Assembly (NCBI GenBank): GCA_005877655.1
Contig: VBOC01000208.1
Coordinates: 1,965-11,169 of the forward strand
Length of the DNA: 9,205 bases
Source of the DNA: Ignavibacteria bacterium
Lineage (GTDB): Bacteria; Bacteroidota; Ignavibacteria; UBA10030; SZUA-254
Direction of reading: 5' to 3'
Below, in pieces: positions 6,275 to 9,205 of the stretch (positions within the stretch are counted from its first letter, which is position 1; each line of letters begins with the position of its first letter). Below the pieces are notes generated by a model. That model searched no databases. It saw nothing but the letters and a program-made list of their open reading frames with translations, and had not been told where the DNA came from. The position numbers and the translations under genes are program-made.

Positions 6275-6958
6275 ATGGGAAAAGAAAAACCGCAGAAAAC
6301 CGAAAAGAGTCCGAAAACCGAAAAGAGTCCCAAGAAAGCCGCCGCTGCCGCCCCCCAGCCCGCCGGCCAGGAAACCGGGGCGCCTCCACGCCTGCACGAG
6401 CTTTTTGTGAAGCAGCTTGTTCCGGATCTGATGAAACGATTCAAGTATTCGAACGTCATGCAGGTTCCGAGACTCGAGAAGATCGCCGTAAACGTCGGTG
6501 TGGGCCAGGCGGCGCAGGACGGGAAATTGCTCGACGGCGTGGTGAAAGACCTCGAAACGATCGTGGGCCAGAAAGTCGTAACGACGAAGGCCAAGAAGGC
6601 GATCTCTAATTTCAAGTTGCGCGAAGGCCTGCCGATCGGCGCAAGAGTCACGCTCCGGAAACACAAGATGTATGAATTTATGGACCGGTTCATCAGCATC
6701 GCGGTGCCCAGGATCCGCGACTTTCGCGGTTTTTCGGACAAGTCCTTCGATGGCCGCGGGAACTATACCGTCGGCGTGAAGGAACACATCATCTTCCCGG
6801 AGATCGATGTGGACAAGGTGACGAAAGTATTCGGAATGGACATTTGCTTTGTCACCACGGCCAAGACCGATCAGGAAGCGCACGAGCTTTTGAGAGGGTT
6901 CGGGATGCCCTTCGTGAAGCGCGAGGAACCGATCGAACAGAAAACACCCGGGGCTTAA
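6275..6958 (+). CDS. rplE: Large ribosomal subunit protein uL5 with N-terminal extension
   Basis: Encodes L5, which binds 5S rRNA with L18 and contacts P-site tRNA and S13 in an intersubunit bridge. The conserved fold begins near residue 39 ([19 protein letters not shown]) and includes [20 protein letters not shown] (61-80), [17 protein letters not shown] (about 118-134), [20 protein letters not shown] (143-162) and [14 protein letters not shown]. Family members are about 180 residues; this one has 227 because of a 38-residue leading segment (two KTEKSP repeats, then alanine/proline/glutamine-rich) and a short tail [11 protein letters not shown]. No alternative start near residue 37 was found, and a GTG at codon 45 would cut into the first helix, so the extension appears genuine. 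The Shine-Dalgarno before ATG 6275 is poor. Confidence 0.95.
   Translation: MGKEKPQKTEKSPKTEKSPKKAAAAAPQPAGQETGAPPRLHELFVKQLVPDLMKRFKYSNVMQVPRLEKIAVNVGVGQAAQDGKLLDGVVKDLETIVGQKVVTTKAKKAISNFKLREGLPIGARVTLRKHKMYEFMDRFISIAVPRIRDFRGFSDKSFDGRGNYTVGVKEHIIFPEIDVDKVTKVFGMDICFVTTAKTDQEAHELLRGFGMPFVKREEPIEQKTPGA
6295..6330 (+). repeat. rplE: Perfect 18-bp tandem duplication in rplE 5' end
   Basis: Two identical 18-base units (6295-6312 and 6313-6330, each GAAAACCGAAAAGAGTCC) lie head to tail and encode the repeated KTEKSP at residues 8-19 of L5. Being a multiple of three, gain or loss of a unit would keep the frame. The identity at DNA level suggests recent duplication by slippage. Confidence 0.9.
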
Positions 6959-6963
6959 CAAAC

Positions 6964-6968
6964 AGGAG
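6964..6968 (+). promoter_or_regulatory. rpsN: Ribosome binding site deciding the rpsN GTG start
   Basis: AGGAG ends 7 bases before GTG 6976, matching the family N-terminus and excluding the longer open frame that runs back into rplE. Confidence 0.85.
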
Positions 6969-6975
6969 ATCAGCG

Positions 6976-7161
6976 GTGGCACGATTGGCAATGATCGTAA
7001 AGGCGAAGCGGAAGCCGAAATATCCCGTCAGAAAACATAATCGCTGCCAGATCTGCGGCCGGCCGCGGGGGTTTCTGAGGAAATTCGGCGTCTGCAGGAT
7101 CTGCTTCCGCAAGATGGCCCTCGAGGGGAAAATTCCCGGCGTCGTCAAGGCGAGCTGGTAG
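6976..7161 (+). CDS. rpsN: Small ribosomal subunit protein uS14, zinc-binding (type Z)
   Basis: Encodes S14, a 30S head protein that contacts S3, S10 and S19. At exactly 61 residues it is the short, zinc-binding form (often called rpsN type Z), not the ~100-residue zinc-free form of E. coli. The four ligands are present as Cys24/Cys27 ([10 protein letters not shown]) and Cys40/Cys43 (CRICFRKMA), and the protein ends in the invariant IPGVVKASW. The frame is open upstream inside rplE, but GTG 6976 gives the normal [20 protein letters not shown] N-terminus and follows AGGAG. It lies 17 bases after rplE and 18 before rpsH, the usual S14 position in spc operons. Confidence 0.97.
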   Translation: MARLAMIVKAKRKPKYPVRKHNRCQICGRPRGFLRKFGVCRICFRKMALEGKIPGVVKASW

Positions 7162-7179
7162 GAACCAAGGAACAGGTTT

Positions 7180-7575
7180 ATGAATACGACAGATCCGATT
7201 GCAGATTATTTGACGCGGTTGCGCAACGCAATCCGCGCGCGCCACAAGCGCCTCGACGTCCCCGCCTCAAATCTCAAGCGGGAGTTGTCCAGGATCTTGC
7301 TGGAGGAGAAGTTTATCAGCGGCTACACCGATATCCCGGACAAGAAGCAGGGATTGCTCCGGATCACCCTCCGCTCGTCCGATGGCGTCAACGCGATCAC
7401 GGGCTTAAAACGGATCAGCAGACCCGGTCTTCGCGTCTATGTCCCCGCCAGGGAGCTGCCGCGAGTTCTGAACGGATTGGGCATCGCCATCGTCTCCACG
7501 TCAATGGGCGTCATGACCGAAAAAAGCTGCGCGCACAAGAAGGTCGGCGGAGAAGTTCTTTGCCAGGTGTGGTAA
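7180..7575 (+). CDS. rpsH: Small ribosomal subunit protein uS8
   Basis: Encodes S8, a primary 16S rRNA binder in the central domain; in E. coli it is the autogenous repressor of the spc operon, acting at the rplE start. The 131 residues match the family. Marks include TDPIADYLTRLRNAIRARHK at the N-terminus, SNLKRELSRILLEEKFI (about 30-46), LKRISRPGLRVYVPARELPR (about 76-95) and the C-terminal GIAIVSTSMGVMT followed by KKVGGEVLCQVW. The start ATG 7180 has AAGGA (7167-7171) 8 bases upstream. No S8-site hairpin resembling the E. coli one was identified by eye at the rplE start in this window. Confidence 0.98.
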   Translation: MNTTDPIADYLTRLRNAIRARHKRLDVPASNLKRELSRILLEEKFISGYTDIPDKKQGLLRITLRSSDGVNAITGLKRISRPGLRVYVPARELPRVLNGLGIAIVSTSMGVMTEKSCAHKKVGGEVLCQVW

Positions 7576-7585
7576 TCAGGATTTG

Positions 7586-7591
7586 AAGGAG
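7586..7591 (+). promoter_or_regulatory. rplF: Ribosome binding site supporting the rplF TTG start
   Basis: AAGGAG is 8 bases before TTG 7600, the best-placed site for the unusual start codon. Confidence 0.85.
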
Positions 7592-7599
7592 CGTAAACC

Positions 7600-8157
7600 T
7601 TGTCACGAATAGGACGGAAACCGATACCGATCGAGAAGGGTGTCAAAGTCCAGATCGCCGACGGAAATCTCAAAGTCGCCGGATCGAAGGGCGAGCTGTC
7701 TGCCCGGATCCCCGCGAGTATTGCCGTCAGCATCAAGGACGATCTCATCGTCCTGTCGCGCTCATCCGATACGAAGCCGGAACGGGCGCTCCACGGGACG
7801 TGGCGGGCCCTGATCAATAATATGGTACGAGGGGTCGCGCAAGGGTTTGTCAGAAAACTGGAAATCGTCGGCGTGGGTTACAAGGCGGAGATCAAAGGAA
7901 AGAAAATACAATTCGCGCTCGGCTACTCCCATCCGATTCTCTTTGAGCCTCCGGCGGGGATCAAGATCGAGATTCCGCTGCCGACGAATATCGTTGTCTC
8001 CGGAATCGACAAGCAGCTTGTCGGTCAGGTTGCAGCGAAAATTCGCTCATTCCGGCCCCCGGAACCGTACAAGGGCAAAGGCGTAAAATACGAAGGAGAA
8101 TACATCCGCCGCAAGGCCGGCAAGGCGGCGGCAACTGCCGGAACGAAGGTAGGGTAA
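7600..8157 (+). CDS. rplF: Large ribosomal subunit protein uL6
   Basis: Encodes L6, two similar alpha/beta domains that bind the sarcin-ricin region of 23S rRNA near the elongation factor site. The product is 185 residues (177 in E. coli). It begins (M)[18 protein letters not shown], continues with [25 protein letters not shown] (about 68-83), [16 protein letters not shown] (about 85-100) and [16 protein letters not shown], and ends with the second-domain signature [20 protein letters not shown] followed by RKAGKA and a short alanine-rich tail. The start is TTG 7600, supported by the SRIGRKPI N-terminus and a strong AAGGAG. rplR starts 7 bases after the stop. Confidence 0.98.
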   Translation: MSRIGRKPIPIEKGVKVQIADGNLKVAGSKGELSARIPASIAVSIKDDLIVLSRSSDTKPERALHGTWRALINNMVRGVAQGFVRKLEIVGVGYKAEIKGKKIQFALGYSHPILFEPPAGIKIEIPLPTNIVVSGIDKQLVGQVAAKIRSFRPPEPYKGKGVKYEGEYIRRKAGKAAATAGTKVG

Positions 8158-8164
8158 CGGCCAC

Positions 8165-8533
8165 ATGATCAAAAAATCGAGAGTTGCACGCCGGGCAACG
8201 ATCAAGCACCGCGTCCGGTTGAAGATCGCCGGGACGACGGATCGTCCGCGGCTGACCGTCTACCGCAGCCTGCATCATCTGTATGCCCAGCTTGTCGACG
8301 ATTCAAAGGGCAAGACGCTCGTTTCCACTTCGACGCTCTCGAAAGAGCTCCGTGAGGCGTTGAAGGGGGTAAAGGCAAAAAAGGAAATTGCAAAGCGCGT
8401 CGGCATGGATGTTGCAAAGAAGGCAGTGGCGCTGAATGTCAAGAAGGTGGTCTTCGACCGGAACGGATATCTCTATCACGGCATCGTCAAGGCCATGGCC
8501 GATGGTGCCCGTGAGGCCGGGCTGGAGTTTTGA
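8165..8533 (+). CDS. rplR: Large ribosomal subunit protein uL18
   Basis: Encodes L18, which binds 5S rRNA and helps place it in the central protuberance with L5. The 122 residues are family-typical: a basic N-terminus ([19 protein letters not shown]), then [20 protein letters not shown] (about 23-42), [19 protein letters not shown], and the C-terminal [20 protein letters not shown] and [13 protein letters not shown] 8165 is 7 bases after rplF; the only Shine-Dalgarno-like bases (AGGG, 8151-8154) precede the rplF stop. In most bacteria rpsE follows almost directly; here a 128-base gap with a tRNA gene comes next. Confidence 0.98.
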   Translation: MIKKSRVARRATIKHRVRLKIAGTTDRPRLTVYRSLHHLYAQLVDDSKGKTLVSTSTLSKELREALKGVKAKKEIAKRVGMDVAKKAVALNVKKVVFDRNGYLYHGIVKAMADGAREAGLEF

Positions 8534-8552
8534 GATATGCAGGGGTTTCCAC

Positions 8553-8623
8553 TGCCGGGTCGTCTAATGGCAGGACAGCGGCCTTTGGAGCCGTCAGTGG
8601 AGGTTCGAATCCTCCCCCGGCAG
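8553..8623 (+). tRNA. tRNA-Gln, anticodon UUG
   Basis: A complete cloverleaf folds by eye. The acceptor TGCCGGG (8553-8559) pairs fully with CCCGGCA (8616-8622). The D-stem is GTCT (8562-8565) with GGAC (8573-8576), including one G-U pair. The anticodon stem GCGGC (8578-8582) pairs with GCCGT (8590-8594). The T-arm is GGAGG, loop TTCGAAT, CCTCC (8599-8615). The seven-base anticodon loop CTTTGGA places TTG at 8585-8587, reading CAA/CAG (Gln). The U1-A72 pair and G73 discriminator (8623) also fit glutamine tRNAs. The next bases are CAC, so the CCA end is not encoded and must be added. It is sense to, and embedded in, the spc operon between rplR and rpsE; no separate promoter or terminator is evident. 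Confidence 0.96.
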
Positions 8624-8648
8624 CACGAATCGATTTAATCAAACACTC

Positions 8649-8652
8649 GGAG
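8649..8652 (+). promoter_or_regulatory. rpsE: Ribosome binding site for rpsE
   Basis: GGAG lies 9 bases before GTG 8662 and 25 bases beyond the tRNA discriminator. If the tRNA is cut out of the transcript, the downstream message therefore keeps its own initiation site. Confidence 0.75.
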
Positions 8653-8661
8653 TAACTCTCT

Positions 8662-9195
8662 GTGGCAAGAATCAGGGCTGGTGAGCTGGAACTCAAAGAC
8701 CGTTTGGTGCACATTAACCGCGTCGCCAAGGTCGTCAAAGGGGGGCGGCGGTTTAGTTTCAGCGCGGTCGTCGTCGTCGGCGACGGCAACGGGCACGTCG
8801 GAATCGGGCTTGGCAAGGCGAACGAAGTTCAGGATGCAATATCAAAAGGAATCGACGACGCAAAGAAGAATATTGTGACGGTTCCGGTCGTGAACGGAAC
8901 GATTCCGCATCCGATTACGGCAAAGTACGGAGCCTCGAAAGTCCTCCTGAAACCGGCTTCTCCCGGAACCGGCTTGATTGCCGGCGGAGGCGTGAGGGCG
9001 GTGCTTGAATCGGCCGGGGTGAAGGATGTTCTCACGAAGTCGATCGGCTCATCGAATCCGCATAATGTCGTCAAGGCCACGATGAGAGCGCTGCTCACGC
9101 TCATCGACGCACGGACCATGGCACAGCGGCGCGGGATGACGGTCGAAGAGCTCTTTAGAACACCGGCGCCTGCCGCCGGCGAATCCTTGAATTGA
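8662..9195 (+). CDS. rpsE: Small ribosomal subunit protein uS5
   Basis: Encodes S5, a 30S protein at the mRNA entry channel that affects decoding accuracy and whose N-terminal loop is the site of spectinomycin-resistance changes. The 177 residues show the double-stranded-RNA-binding-like N-terminal domain, with [19 protein letters not shown] (about 17-35) and [19 protein letters not shown] (38-56). The C-terminal domain carries [20 protein letters not shown] (about 97-116) and [13 protein letters not shown], then [12 protein letters not shown] 8662 gives the expected N-terminus and follows GGAG. It is separated from rplR by the tRNA gene instead of the usual few bases. The stop TGA is two bases before the ATG of the next gene. 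Confidence 0.98.
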   Translation: MARIRAGELELKDRLVHINRVAKVVKGGRRFSFSAVVVVGDGNGHVGIGLGKANEVQDAISKGIDDAKKNIVTVPVVNGTIPHPITAKYGASKVLLKPASPGTGLIAGGGVRAVLESAGVKDVLTKSIGSSNPHNVVKATMRALLTLIDARTMAQRRGMTVEELFRTPAPAAGESLN

Positions 9196-9197
9196 TA

Positions 9198-9205
9198 ATG
9201 GCCAA
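9198..9205 (+). CDS. rpmD: Probable start of large ribosomal subunit protein uL30
   Basis: An ATG two bases after the rpsE stop begins a frame reading Met-Ala and then runs off the window. Position alone suggests rpmD, the usual next gene in the spc operon, and Met-Ala is compatible with it. Only eight bases are visible, so the protein itself cannot be recognised; rplO would be the alternative if rpmD is absent. Confidence 0.5.

Noticed and set aside
8553..8623. tRNA as an attachment site for an integrated element
   Set aside because: The flanking genes are the normal operon neighbours, and there is no integrase, repeated tRNA 3' end or foreign gene in the window.

Overview
The window is one uninterrupted, all plus-strand stretch of the bacterial str-S10-spc ribosomal protein cluster. 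It opens inside tuf (the last 91 residues of EF-Tu) and runs rpsJ, rplC, rplD, rplW, rplB, rpsS, rplV, rpsC, rplP, rpmC, rpsQ, rplN, rplX, rplE, rpsN, rpsH, rplF, rplR, a tRNA-Gln(UUG), and rpsE. It ends 8 bases into a probable rpmD. Apart from the tRNA, gene order is the canonical bacterial one.

Organism: a bacterium of moderately high G+C. Shine-Dalgarno sites are visible before many genes, but often with GTG or TTG starts. Protein signatures (L3 with [16 protein letters not shown] where E. coli has a methylatable glutamine, the L2 N-terminus with [15 protein letters not shown], the EF-Tu C-terminus) resemble, from memory, the Fibrobacterota-Chlorobiota-Bacteroidota group, perhaps the Chlorobiota/Ignavibacteria side. 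This placement is inference and was not tested by search.

Layout: 1-277 tuf end; 299-607 rpsJ, only 21 bases after tuf; 608-725 an unusual 118-base gap that can fold into three successive hairpins; 726-8533 a tightly packed run of seventeen ribosomal protein genes with gaps of 1 to 24 bases and one ATGA overlap (rplN/rplX); 8534-8661 a 128-base gap holding tRNA-Gln; 8662-9195 rpsE; 9198 onward the start of rpmD. Every other intergenic gap is under 30 bases, and no gene-free stretch exceeds 130 bases.

The proteins build both ribosomal subunits: S10, S19, S3, S17, S14, S8 and S5 in the 30S, and L3, L4, L23, L2, L22, L16, L29, L14, L24, L5, L6 and L18 in the 50S. EF-Tu delivers aminoacyl-tRNA to them. 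No promoter could be assigned with confidence, so the cluster is probably read from a promoter upstream of the window, with possible control points in the rpsJ-rplC gap and around the tRNA. No new enzymatic or defence system is visible. The points deserving a second look are the tRNA embedded between rplR and rpsE, the structured rpsJ-rplC gap, and the repetitive charged tails added to L22 and L5.
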